Source: Gluconobacter sp. Gdi (lineage in GTDB: Bacteria; Pseudomonadota; Alphaproteobacteria; Acetobacterales; Acetobacteraceae). Taken from it: 64,000 nucleotides of DNA. The notes under the pieces are model-generated. The model did not search any database. It saw nothing but the letters and a program-made list of their open reading frames with translations, and was not told the DNA's origin. Below, piece after piece: positions 56,610 through 64,000 of this stretch. The stretch lies in the NCBI RefSeq assembly GCF_014132155.1, contig NZ_BLJQ01000001.1, positions 794,473 through 858,472 of the forward strand. The letters run 5' to 3'. The position numbers and the translations under genes are program-made. Position 1 is the stretch's first letter. Each line of letters opens with the position of its first letter.

Positions 56610-57566
56610 ATGCCAACGACGAAATCCCTGATCCTGTCATTTGGAAGCATCAATATTGATGTAACCGCTCGGGCTACCCGTTTACCTCGACCTGGGGAGA
56701 CTGTGCATGGCGAAAGCTACGCTGTCATGCTTGGCGGTAAAGGCAGTAATCAGGCTGCGGCAGCAGGGCGCTTGGCCGCTGGCTCTGAGGTGCGGGTCGC
56801 TCTGGCGGGACGCATAGGGCAGGACGGTTTTGGTGCACAGGCGCGTCAGGAACTGGAGCGTTTTGGAGTGGATCTTTCTCCCCTGCGAGAAGATGTTTCT
56901 CACGCCACCGGAATTGCGTTGATCGGGATTGATGGGAGCGGAGAGAACTGCATCACTGTGGTTGGTGGCGCGAACATGGCGGTAGATGAAACCGACGTTG
57001 AAGCGGCATCGGAATGGCTCGAGCGGGCAGCCGTAGTTCTCTTGCAACTTGAAGTACCTCAGAAGGCGGTTTTAGCTGCAGCGTGTAAGGCGCGGGCTAA
57101 GGGAGCACTGGTTGTGCTGGACCCGGCACCAGCGCCGGAGCACGGTCTTCTGGAAGCACTCTGGCATGAAATCGATGTTATTACGCCAAACGAAAGTGAA
57201 ACCTTCCAATTGACAGGTATTCGTCCTGAAACGGTAGAAGACGCGGCAAAGGCAGCGAACTTACTTTTGGCAAAAGGTGTAAAAGCCGTCCTCGTCAAAA
57301 TGGGAAGCCGTGGCGTGTTTTGGCATGATGGAACACGTAGCGGCCATAGTGCGCCATTTCGCATCCAGCCTGTTGATACTGTGGCAGCCGGAGACTGTTT
57401 CAACGCCGGGCTGGCGTTCGCTTTAGCGCAGGGGAAGCCTCTTTCCGAGGCTGTCCGCGTTGCGTCTGCCTGTGGGGCGCTGGCAACGACGCGTCATGGT
57501 GCTGCTGACGCTGCACCCGAATGGGAGGCGGTGGCTGCGTTGATGAATGCACAGCCAGAGGCATGA
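56610..57566 (+). CDS. rbsK: Ribokinase
   Basis: The 318-residue PfkB-family kinase phosphorylates D-ribose to ribose-5-phosphate. Motifs are GSINIDVTARATRLPRPGETV with MLGGKGSNQAAAAGRL (about 11-54) and the catalytic DTVAAGDCFNAGLAFALAQG (about 256-275, base Asp262). No ribose transporter or regulator is adjacent, so scavenging from nucleosides or facilitated uptake is assumed. Confidence 0.9.
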   Translation: MPTTKSLILSFGSINIDVTARATRLPRPGETVHGESYAVMLGGKGSNQAAAAGRLAAGSEVRVALAGRIGQDGFGAQARQELERFGVDLSPLREDVSHATGIALIGIDGSGENCITVVGGANMAVDETDVEAASEWLERAAVVLLQLEVPQKAVLAAACKARAKGALVVLDPAPAPEHGLLEALWHEIDVITPNESETFQLTGIRPETVEDAAKAANLLLAKGVKAVLVKMGSRGVFWHDGTRSGHSAPFRIQPVDTVAAGDCFNAGLAFALAQGKPLSEAVRVASACGALATTRHGAADAAPEWEAVAALMNAQPEA

Positions 57567-57571
57567 ACTGA

Positions 57572-57610
57572 AACAGGAAGGTCTGTTTCAGGCCTTCCTG
57601 TTCAATATTT
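57572..57610 (+). terminator. Terminator after ribokinase gene
   Basis: AACAGGAAGG (57572-57581) and CCTTCCTGTT (57593-57602) form a 10-bp stem with an 11-base loop, followed by CAATATTTTT. It lies between convergent genes and may serve both. Confidence 0.75.
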
Positions 57611-58183
57611 TTACATAACTGGAGCAGAGGTTCCGATTTTTACAGCTAACTGGTTGACGAGTTCACGCGTCAGTGCTGCGGTTCCATCATCGGTAGCCAC
57701 CGATCCCTGGGCACTGAAGCTGGCGCGTTGGCGCACAACAGGGTGGTGTTCGTCAGTTGGAACAAAGGACCAGTCAGCCTCCAACGTTCCTTGACCAGAC
57801 TTCGTAATATCGAGACGGTTGATCGTGATGACCAGCCGCGTTTGCGGTGACCCTGCGGAAGGGTGTGTCGTTACGAAAACTGAAGGCCAGCTACGAGACA
57901 ACTGCGCCGTCACGAGATCTGTAACGCCCCTGGACAGGCGGCTGGCCCATCGTCCATTCGCGCTCCGGTCCAGTAAATCTCCATCGCGGACAAGAATATC
58001 CTGGCTGTCGAGATAATCAGGAATAATGACGGGGTCGACGGCCAATATAGTCTCTGGTGCCGTGCTGGCGGGCAGATTGCTTCCGATGGCAGGGGCTCCC
58101 AGAGTGTAAAAACGCACTGGTGGGGACGAGCAACCGCTGAGCAGCAGACCAACGAGGGCTAGGGAGGCGAAAGGTAGTCTCAT
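57611..58183 (-). CDS. ABC-type transport auxiliary lipoprotein (PqiC-like)
   Basis: The 190-residue lipoprotein (signal LALVGLLLSGC, Cys18) has the auxiliary-component domain: RFYTLG (about 24-29), VDPVIIPDYLDSQDILVRDG and RLVITINRLDI. It partners MCE-protein lipid transporters and probably anchors the system in the outer membrane. Its start overlaps the mlaD stop (ATGA). Confidence 0.85.
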   Translation of the reverse strand: MRLPFASLALVGLLLSGCSSPPVRFYTLGAPAIGSNLPASTAPETILAVDPVIIPDYLDSQDILVRDGDLLDRSANGRWASRLSRGVTDLVTAQLSRSWPSVFVTTHPSAGSPQTRLVITINRLDITKSGQGTLEADWSFVPTDEHHPVVRQRASFSAQGSVATDDGTAALTRELVNQLAVKIGTSAPVM

Positions 58184-59145
58184 CAGTGGCGTCCCGTCAG
58201 GAGGAGTTGCGGATTGCGTTCTACGTCGTTTGCGAACCCTCGCAGAGCAGAGGCTGCCGCAGCGATATCGCGCAGGCTGGCTTCCAGATTGGCTCGGTCT
58301 GTCGATCGTGGAGATGTAATGCTCTGAATATTATTCAGGCTTTCCCCGGCCTTCTGGATGGTTTGGTTACTGCTTAACAGCAGAGCCTGGAGTTCCTTCC
58401 CACGCGCAGTCAGTTGGTCGGAGCCAGCATCTGCAAGTCGGTTCAGACTGTTGAGAGTATGTTCCAGCTCGGGTTGAAGATGCGTGACGAGGTCTTTGCT
58501 TGCATCAATCATGTCCCGACTGTGATCGGATGTTGCACGGATGCTTTCGATCAGTGCAGGCATGTCTCTGTCCAGTTTGTCGGAAAGCTCCCGGACGGCT
58601 GCAAGGGTGGCATTGGCATTGTCGCCAAGTTGCTTGAAGGGCAGATTTTGCAGAGTTTGTGTCATCGCCTGAATGGACGACTGCTTTGTCGGAATTTCCG
58701 TAACTGTCGCAATGTCAGGATGCAGAGCGGCTGGCGTGTCAGGTGCAAAATCCAGATCAATTTCGGAAGAGCCGGTGACGAAACTTTTGAGATTCATTTC
58801 CCCTCGCAGGCCCTGTGACACCAGATCCCGGATTGTTGGGAAGTGATGAGCGCTGCTGTTGGTGAGGGTAATATTCTCTGGCCGCATCGTGATGTAGACA
58901 GGGATGTAAGCGTCTCTTGTCTGTGGGTTATATTCGATAACGACCTTGTCCACCGCTCCAACCTGCACACCACGGAAAGTGACTGGCGCACCCACGGATA
59001 GGCCGGAAGATGCTCCATGGAAAATAAGGACGGCCTTTTCCATGCGGGTGAAGGGATGGAAGTTGCCGAACAGCACGAAGGCTGCCACGCCAAGGCCGAT
59101 CCCACCAACAACAAAGGCGCCTACGAGAGCCTGCTTGTTCATCAA
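58183..59145 (-). CDS. mlaD: MCE-domain lipid transport protein MlaD-like
   Basis: The 320-residue protein has an N-terminal membrane anchor (about 7-27) and one MCE domain (about 35-115, with SSGLSVGAPVTFRGVQVGAVDKVVIEYNP and GLRGEMNLKSFVTGSSEIDLDF). A long helical periplasmic tail follows. It ferries phospholipid between membranes with MlaE and MlaF. It overlaps the ATPase gene by four bases. Confidence 0.88.
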   Translation of the reverse strand: MMNKQALVGAFVVGGIGLGVAAFVLFGNFHPFTRMEKAVLIFHGASSGLSVGAPVTFRGVQVGAVDKVVIEYNPQTRDAYIPVYITMRPENITLTNSSAHHFPTIRDLVSQGLRGEMNLKSFVTGSSEIDLDFAPDTPAALHPDIATVTEIPTKQSSIQAMTQTLQNLPFKQLGDNANATLAAVRELSDKLDRDMPALIESIRATSDHSRDMIDASKDLVTHLQPELEHTLNSLNRLADAGSDQLTARGKELQALLLSSNQTIQKAGESLNNIQSITSPRSTDRANLEASLRDIAAAASALRGFANDVERNPQLLLTGRH

Positions 59146-59915
59146 TTGCGTCCTTCTTCGTTGCGTTCCCGATGCATGAAAGCATGGACCTGAGGTTCGT
59201 CGCAGTGGTCGCGCAGGTCCCTTGGAGAGCCGTGTGCGATGGGGATTTTGCTTTTTGCGTCCAGAAATATTCCGTCATCGGCGATGTGGAACAGACTGGA
59301 GAGTTCATGGCTGACGATAACGACGGTCGCACCGAGACCATCTCGGAGATTGAGGATCAGGTCATCCAGACGAGCTGAAGTGATTGGGTCCAGACCCGCA
59401 GAGGGTTCGTCAAAAAACAGGATATCCGGATCCAGTGCGATTGCTCGTGCCAAACCAGCACGTTTCCGCATGCCGCCACTGATTTCTGACGGAGACATGT
59501 CTATGGCTGGCAGAAGACCTACAAACCCCAGTTTGAGTTCTACGAGCCGACGAATGACATCTGGTTTGAGGTCCGTGAACATCTGAAGGGGAAGGGCGAC
59601 ATTTTCCCCGAGAGTCATGGAACTCCATAAAGCGCCGCTTTGGAAAAGAACGCCGAACCTGTGGTTGAGCTCTGTTCGTTCTGCTTCAGTGCCAGACCAG
59701 TAATCTTCGCCATCGACCTGATATTCGCCAGCGGTTGGGCGAAGGAGGCCAATCATGCTTTTCAGAAGTGTACTCTTGCCGCAGCCAGAGCCGCCCATGA
59801 CAGCAAAAATGCTGCCCTTTTTCACTTCAAGTGAGATGTTCTTCTGAATGACTTTGGGGCCAAATGCGAGAGTGACATCCTGCATTGAAAGAACAGTTTT
59901 TCGGGTATCGGTCAT
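59142..59915 (-). CDS. mlaF: Lipid-transport ATPase MlaF-like
   Basis: The 257-residue ABC ATPase has Walker A GGSGCGKST (about 36-44), Q-loop VLFQSGALWSSMTLGENVALPL (about 88-109, the MlaF-type pattern), signature ISGGMRKRAGLARAI (about 144-158) and Walker B ILFFDEPSAGLDP. It powers MlaE. Confidence 0.92.
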   Translation of the reverse strand: MTDTRKTVLSMQDVTLAFGPKVIQKNISLEVKKGSIFAVMGGSGCGKSTLLKSMIGLLRPTAGEYQVDGEDYWSGTEAERTELNHRFGVLFQSGALWSSMTLGENVALPLQMFTDLKPDVIRRLVELKLGFVGLLPAIDMSPSEISGGMRKRAGLARAIALDPDILFFDEPSAGLDPITSARLDDLILNLRDGLGATVVIVSHELSSLFHIADDGIFLDAKSKIPIAHGSPRDLRDHCDEPQVHAFMHRERNEEGRN

Positions 59916-59918
59916 GCG

Positions 59919-61079
59919 TCAGATTCCCAGCACATCGGCAATAACGGCAAAAATGGCGTCAATCGCAATGACCCCGACAATTCCCACCACAACAGCCCGG
60001 GTAGCCGCGATGCCGACATCAGCGGCTGATCGTCCAGCCTTCAAACCAATCCGGCAACTAGTGAGGCCGATGAAAGCACCGAAGACAATGCTTTTTACAA
60101 AGGCGAAAATGAACTGACCGATACCGAAGGAGGTGATTGTCTGATGGAAATAGCCAGCAGCCGTAATATCCAGCATGGAAATCGCGACCACGAACCCTCC
60201 CAGCATGCCGATCAGACAGCCGTAGAGGTAAAGAAATGGCATCGTGATAACGAGCGATAGAACTGCAGGAAGTATCAGATACGTGGATGTTGGAATGCCG
60301 AAGACGTTGAGGGCATCAATTTCCTCATTGCCCTGCATGGTGGAAATACGCGCTGCGTATGCGCCTCCGGTTCGTCCTGCCATGATGATGGCGGTCATGA
60401 CGGCGGCCATTTCGCGAACCATAGCGATGCCAACAAGGCTTGCGACGTAAATACCAGCAGCAAATTTCTGAAGCTCGACTGCACCAACAAAAGCCAGAAT
60501 GGCGCCAATCAAAAAATTGACGATACCAACGATTATTAATGCCTGAGGACCGGCATTGGCCGTATCACTCAGAAGATCCGAAAGTCGCATCCGACTTCGC
60601 CCTGTCAGGGCCTGAAGACCTCCGCGAAGTGTCATGCCGCCCAAACTTGCAACAGTGCCAATTTCAGTGAGACTGCTGATCGTGTGGCCTCCGATCCGTT
60701 CAAGAACGGGAATACGCTTGGCTGCTGCTGGAGGAGGGCCATCAGCGGCGTCTGGTAAGAGCGCGAGAAGCTGCCTTACAGGGGGCGGCAGGCTTTGAGC
60801 ATCCAGAGTAATGTGTTTGTCGTGCCCACTACGTTTGATGTCCCAAAGAAACGCGATGAGACCTGTGTCCCAGTCGGTGATGGGAGACATATCAAAGGTG
60901 AGGGTGCTGTCATTGGGGACTGTAGACAGTCCGTCTTTCGGAAACTGAGGAATATATCCTGTTCGTGCCAGCCACGCGCCCTTGAGTGTCAGAAGAGGGG
61001 CATTCTCTTCCGATGTAAGGCTCCATTGAGGAGTTTGAGAGGGGTCTAACGGGGCAGGTGGCTTTTGCAATTGCGTCAC
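59919..61079 (-). CDS. mlaE: Lipid-transport permease MlaE-like with N-terminal STAS domain
   Basis: The 386-residue protein has an N-terminal STAS-like domain (about 15-115: LLTLKGAWLARTGY, STLTFDMSPITDWDTGLIAFLWDIKR) fused to an MlaE permease (about 160-386). The permease signature is ELQKFAAGIYVASLVGIAMVREMAAVMTAIIMAGRTGGAYAARISTMQGNEEIDAL. The STAS fusion is known in a subset of the family and fills the role of separate MlaB. It uses GTG as its only plausible start and heads the operon E-F-D-lipoprotein. Confidence 0.9.
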   Translation of the reverse strand: MTQLQKPPAPLDPSQTPQWSLTSEENAPLLTLKGAWLARTGYIPQFPKDGLSTVPNDSTLTFDMSPITDWDTGLIAFLWDIKRSGHDKHITLDAQSLPPPVRQLLALLPDAADGPPPAAAKRIPVLERIGGHTISSLTEIGTVASLGGMTLRGGLQALTGRSRMRLSDLLSDTANAGPQALIIVGIVNFLIGAILAFVGAVELQKFAAGIYVASLVGIAMVREMAAVMTAIIMAGRTGGAYAARISTMQGNEEIDALNVFGIPTSTYLILPAVLSLVITMPFLYLYGCLIGMLGGFVVAISMLDITAAGYFHQTITSFGIGQFIFAFVKSIVFGAFIGLTSCRIGLKAGRSAADVGIAATRAVVVGIVGVIAIDAIFAVIADVLGI

Positions 61080-61256
61080 GCCATTTCAGTCATTTTAGTC
61101 CTCATCCTCTCTACGAGGTCAGAAGCCAAGAGGAAAGGGGTAGGCCGAACCGTTCGGTCATTTTAATGCAACAAGTGTATCAAGAGATTCACTTGTGAGC
61201 AGTTTGGAAGGGTGAGAAAAGCAATCAGACTTCATAACGTCCGAGATGGTTTTGCT

Positions 61257-62159
61257 ATGCGCACCTGGCTCCTTTCTGTCCCTTTGTTCTGTGCTGTTAC
61301 GATAAGCACCGCTTCTCAGGCACTTGCCTGGGGGCCTTATGGACATGCGATTGTCGCTGATATCGCTCAGGATCGCCTGACCCCAGCGGCCGCCAAAGCG
61401 GCGACCGCGCTTCTGGCTCTGGAAGGTCATCAAACGCTGGATCAGGTTGCGTCATGGCCAGATACAATTGGACATGTTCCCAAAAAGAAGGGCGGCGCAC
61501 CCGAGACGCTGCTCTGGCATTACGTTGATACGGATGTGTCTCAGCCGGCGTACGATCAGGCGCGCGATTGTGCGGACGGCAATTGCGTTGTCGAGAAACT
61601 GCCAGAGTTGGAAAAAATCCTCGCTGATCACACGGCGTCCCCACAGCGTCGACTCTATGCTTTAAAGTGGGTTGTGCATCTGGTTGGTGACTTGCATCAG
61701 CCTCTGCATGCTGCCGAGCGTGATCATGATAAAGGCGGGAATGCTATCCGGCTGTCATATTTTGGGGATACTGCAAACGGCCATATGAATCTTCATGCCC
61801 TCTGGGATGAAGGCGTCCTGGATCGCCAAGCTAATTTGGTTGTCGGGCCTCATTATTCCATCGATTTTGGTCATGCTCGCGAGGAAGCCACTCGGCTCGG
61901 CGCCACGATCACACCTGATGAGACAACATATTGGGTGGCTGATCTTTCCGGCGGCGATGTTCATCATGCCGTTATTGATTGGGCTGACGAAAGCCACTCT
62001 TTGGCACGGTCTGTCGCCTACGGTGCTCTTCCACAGGTCAAAGGGGCGGATATCAAGGAAGCCTATACGGCTATCGCCTGGCCGATCATCCAGCTTCGGT
62101 TGCAGCAAGCAGGTGTTCGTCTTGCTGCGATCCTGAATACAGCAATGAGCGATCAGTAA
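61257..62159 (+). CDS. S1/P1-family secreted nuclease
   Basis: The 300-residue zinc nuclease degrades single-stranded nucleic acid or 3'-nucleotides in the periplasm. The signal peptide (about 1-23) ends so that the mature protein starts WGPYGHAIVADIAQ, with Trp1 and His6 as zinc ligands. Other ligand motifs are VASWPDTIGH, WHYVD, VVHLVGDLHQPLHA (about 138-151), NLHALWDEG and DWADESH. I chose ATG 61257 rather than the longer 61212 frame. It ends at a strong terminator. Confidence 0.92.
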   Translation: MRTWLLSVPLFCAVTISTASQALAWGPYGHAIVADIAQDRLTPAAAKAATALLALEGHQTLDQVASWPDTIGHVPKKKGGAPETLLWHYVDTDVSQPAYDQARDCADGNCVVEKLPELEKILADHTASPQRRLYALKWVVHLVGDLHQPLHAAERDHDKGGNAIRLSYFGDTANGHMNLHALWDEGVLDRQANLVVGPHYSIDFGHAREEATRLGATITPDETTYWVADLSGGDVHHAVIDWADESHSLARSVAYGALPQVKGADIKEAYTAIAWPIIQLRLQQAGVRLAAILNTAMSDQ

Positions 62160-62205
62160 GTTTTCAGGTCCATCTCCAACGCAGTATTCTGCGTCTGGTA
62201 AGAGA

Positions 62206-62256
62206 GCCCCCTTATCTGAATTTGTTCTTACACGAATTCAGATAAGGGGCTTTTCT
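62206..62256 (+). terminator. Strong terminator after S1/P1 nuclease gene
   Basis: CCCCTTATCTGAATT (62208-62222) and AATTCAGATAAGGGG (62235-62249) form a 15-bp perfect stem with a 12-base loop, followed by CTTTTCTT. It may also end the convergent diguanylate cyclase gene. Confidence 0.88.
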
Positions 62257-62269
62257 TAAAATTATAAAA

Positions 62270-63676
62270 TTACTGAAGCTGAGGGAGGGTTGCTAACGCA
62301 TCCGTAGCAATAACGCTTCGATTTCTTCCTTCAGCCTTGGCATAATATAGAGCCCGATCAGCATCCTCGATGAGGTGTGTATAATCAGGGTGCCCATCAA
62401 ATGTGGCAACGCCGATCGAAACAGTGACGGAAAATGAGGAGCCGGTTGGCTGGGTTAATATGTGCGTGACGTTCTCACGAATATGCTCAGCAACCTGAAA
62501 AGCTCTTTTTGTATCTGTCTCAACTAAAGCGATCAGAAACTCTTCTCCGCCATATCGGAAAATAAAATCGCTTGTCCGACAGGATGAGATTAATTTTTCG
62601 GCCACGCTTCTTAAAACAGCGTCTCCACCAGTATGGCCGTAACGATCATTAATTGATTTGAAGTGGTCAATGTCGATCATGAGAATGCTGAATGGAACCT
62701 CTCGGCGCATAGATTGAGCCACTTCTCGCGCCATGATCGTTGGTAGAAAGCGCCTGTTGAGGGTTGAGGTTAAAGGATCGCGTCCGCTCTCAAGCGCCTC
62801 ACTCTCTTTGAAGAGGTCATCCATTAAAAAACGGATTTCTTCTATCTGGGCTTGTAGTTCGTGAATGCGAGCTGTGTCTGGGGGGACCTGAGCAGAGAGA
62901 GCTGGAATAAGGACCCGATCAATGCGGCGCATTGAGGTGCGAATATGCTCGATACCCATTGTATTCGGGAACAGCAGACTTCCCTTGTGATTGAGCCAAA
63001 GCCCAAACCCTGAACTTTCCAATGAGGGGAGGGGAGGGGGAGCATTGCAGCAAATGGCGAGTAATATCTTGTGACCCCAATCAAGGAGTGCAGCACGCTG
63101 GACCTCTCTTTCAAGAGTGACATCCTGCCCAAGGGTCACAAGACGGTATGCCTCGTCTGTTTCGATTTCTTTCTGAAGATCCCTCACAAACTCTCGGCTC
63201 ATCATTTCGATAGCCAGATCCATCATGTTCTCGATGTAATCGATGGCTGTCGATAGATCCGCGGGTGTGAGGAAAATCTCGAAAAGCAGTTTTCTCAAAG
63301 TGTTTTTAAGAAGGCGGGCTCCATGCATGACGACATGCATCGGGACGCGCATCCGGGCGTGAACCAGTCCAATCCGACGCTGCGTCGCTACAAGCTGTGC
63401 GAGGTCAGGCGCTGTAGATGAGAAGAGAGATTGCAGCCATCTCAGCAAAGCGGAATGAAGGTGGTCGTTAACAATCTGGTTGGAGAGAAAAGGTGTGGCT
63501 TCTGGATGCGTCAGGAGCGTCGAATAGAAGACTTCCACACTCTCGGCAGCATGTTTCTCTACCATATCAGCGACGGCTGAACGGATAGCGGGGTCAATGG
63601 CATCTATAATGAGCTGCCACTCCACTTCATCTGGTGAAAGTTGTTGGCTGTTTGAGAGAAGTGCATCAACCGTCAT
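62270..63676 (-). CDS. Globin-coupled diguanylate cyclase (DosC-like)
   Basis: The 468-residue protein makes cyclic di-GMP under control of a heme globin sensor. The globin domain (about 15-170) has QRRIGLVHARMRVPMHVVMHGARLLK, where His106 matches the proximal His of E. coli DosC (VHARIGIP). A middle helical domain (about 175-290) contains FGLWLNHKG, also found in DosC. The GGDEF domain (about 298-460) has DPLTSTLNRRFLPTIMAREV and active GGEEF at 376-380. I chose ATG 63676 (GGAG upstream). The likely signal is oxygen. Confidence 0.92.
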   Translation of the reverse strand: MTVDALLSNSQQLSPDEVEWQLIIDAIDPAIRSAVADMVEKHAAESVEVFYSTLLTHPEATPFLSNQIVNDHLHSALLRWLQSLFSSTAPDLAQLVATQRRIGLVHARMRVPMHVVMHGARLLKNTLRKLLFEIFLTPADLSTAIDYIENMMDLAIEMMSREFVRDLQKEIETDEAYRLVTLGQDVTLEREVQRAALLDWGHKILLAICCNAPPPLPSLESSGFGLWLNHKGSLLFPNTMGIEHIRTSMRRIDRVLIPALSAQVPPDTARIHELQAQIEEIRFLMDDLFKESEALESGRDPLTSTLNRRFLPTIMAREVAQSMRREVPFSILMIDIDHFKSINDRYGHTGGDAVLRSVAEKLISSCRTSDFIFRYGGEEFLIALVETDTKRAFQVAEHIRENVTHILTQPTGSSFSVTVSIGVATFDGHPDYTHLIEDADRALYYAKAEGRNRSVIATDALATLPQLQ

Positions 63677-64000
63677 CAGAAACTCCAGAAACGAGAACGG
63701 CTCACAAAATGTGTGTGGCGTGCCGCACGCCATATGATGATCCACTATAAGCGTTAAATTCAGGTGAGTAACGTCGTGGAAGGTATGACGGACTAATGCG
63801 GCTCCAGACGGCCGAGATCAGAAGCCTGTTTTTCACCGATTTGCAGGATATGAGCGGTGGCGCGGTGGGCAGGATGGCACTCTTAGAAAATGGCTTCACC
63901 AAGTTTTTTGATTTTTATATGATTTTTTGATTGACGGTGTGTGTAGGTGGCCGTATAAGCCCGTTCACCGACGCGGCGGGGCCTTCTTCGAGGGTCTGGC
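63677..64000. other. Region between cyclase gene and right edge
   Basis: Apart from the promoter at 63931 I see no gene. A 66-codon minus-strand frame (63702-63902) looks accidental. Confidence 0.5.
63931..63959 (+). promoter_or_regulatory. Strong sigma-70 promoter, probable rrn operon promoter
   Basis: TTGACG (63931-63936) and TATAAG (63954-63959) are separated by 17 bases, and an AT-rich stretch with T runs precedes them like an UP element. No ribosome site or start codon follows up to the edge; the downstream sequence is GC-rich leader-like. This layout is typical of ribosomal RNA operons in acetic acid bacteria. Confidence 0.6.

Noticed and set aside
63702..63902. 66-codon minus-strand frame upstream of the diguanylate cyclase
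   Set aside because: It overlaps the cyclase upstream region, has no ribosome site and no family resemblance.

Overview
The window looks like the chromosome of an acetic acid bacterium, most likely Gluconobacter or a close relative (inference). The evidence is a membrane-bound PQQ glucose dehydrogenase, several quinone-linked dehydrogenases (Mqo, a D-lactate dehydrogenase-type flavoprotein, GlpD), four TonB-dependent receptors, polyol phosphate pathways without a dedicated transporter, and moderately GC-rich codon use. I see no insertion sequence, prophage, CRISPR array or tRNA.

Left part (1-9500), metal uptake. A Fur-box-preceded siderophore receptor operon (receptor, two small membrane proteins, PepSY membrane protein) ends at a hairpin. 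Next is a manganese-type locus: mntR reads rightward, and mntH followed by a TonB-dependent receptor reads leftward, with candidate MntR operators.

9500-20500, sugars and polyols. The gcd-type glucose dehydrogenase is followed by an erythritol-type (ery-like) phosphate pathway: a divergent DeoR regulator, FGGY kinase, FAD polyol-phosphate dehydrogenase, class I aldolase-like TIM barrel, EryH/LerI-like isomerase and a second DeoR regulator. The divergent promoter carries several dyads. A signal-less beta-propeller protein ends this block.

20500-26820, heme. A heme-type TonB receptor diverges from a tightly packed operon (heme oxygenase, HmuTUV, and an antibiotic-biosynthesis-monooxygenase-fold protein) across a good Fur box. 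This operon holds two different candidate heme-degrading enzymes.

26900-32010, glycerol. The order is glpR, glpD, glpF, glpK, with two tandem GlpR-like operators before glpD and a classical terminator after glpK.

32037-44806 holds an HTH/membrane-protein pair, dld-mqo, metH with a small membrane protein, a drug/metabolite exporter coupled to a COG0523-like remnant, LysR/DODA dioxygenase, YceI, a glutathione transferase and a small membrane protein. 45081-51363 holds cspA, a small lipoprotein, a Pro/Glu-rich protein, an RcnB-like Gly-rich protein, a YitT-like protein, a fourth TonB receptor and a TetR regulator.

51421-64000 holds a SulP transporter, an acetyl-CoA synthetase broken by one in-frame TAA, a deoxyribonucleotidase, a repeat protein, ribokinase, an mla-type lipid transport operon, an S1/P1 nuclease and a globin-coupled diguanylate cyclase. 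The window closes in a strong promoter that looks like the start of a stable-RNA (rrn) operon.
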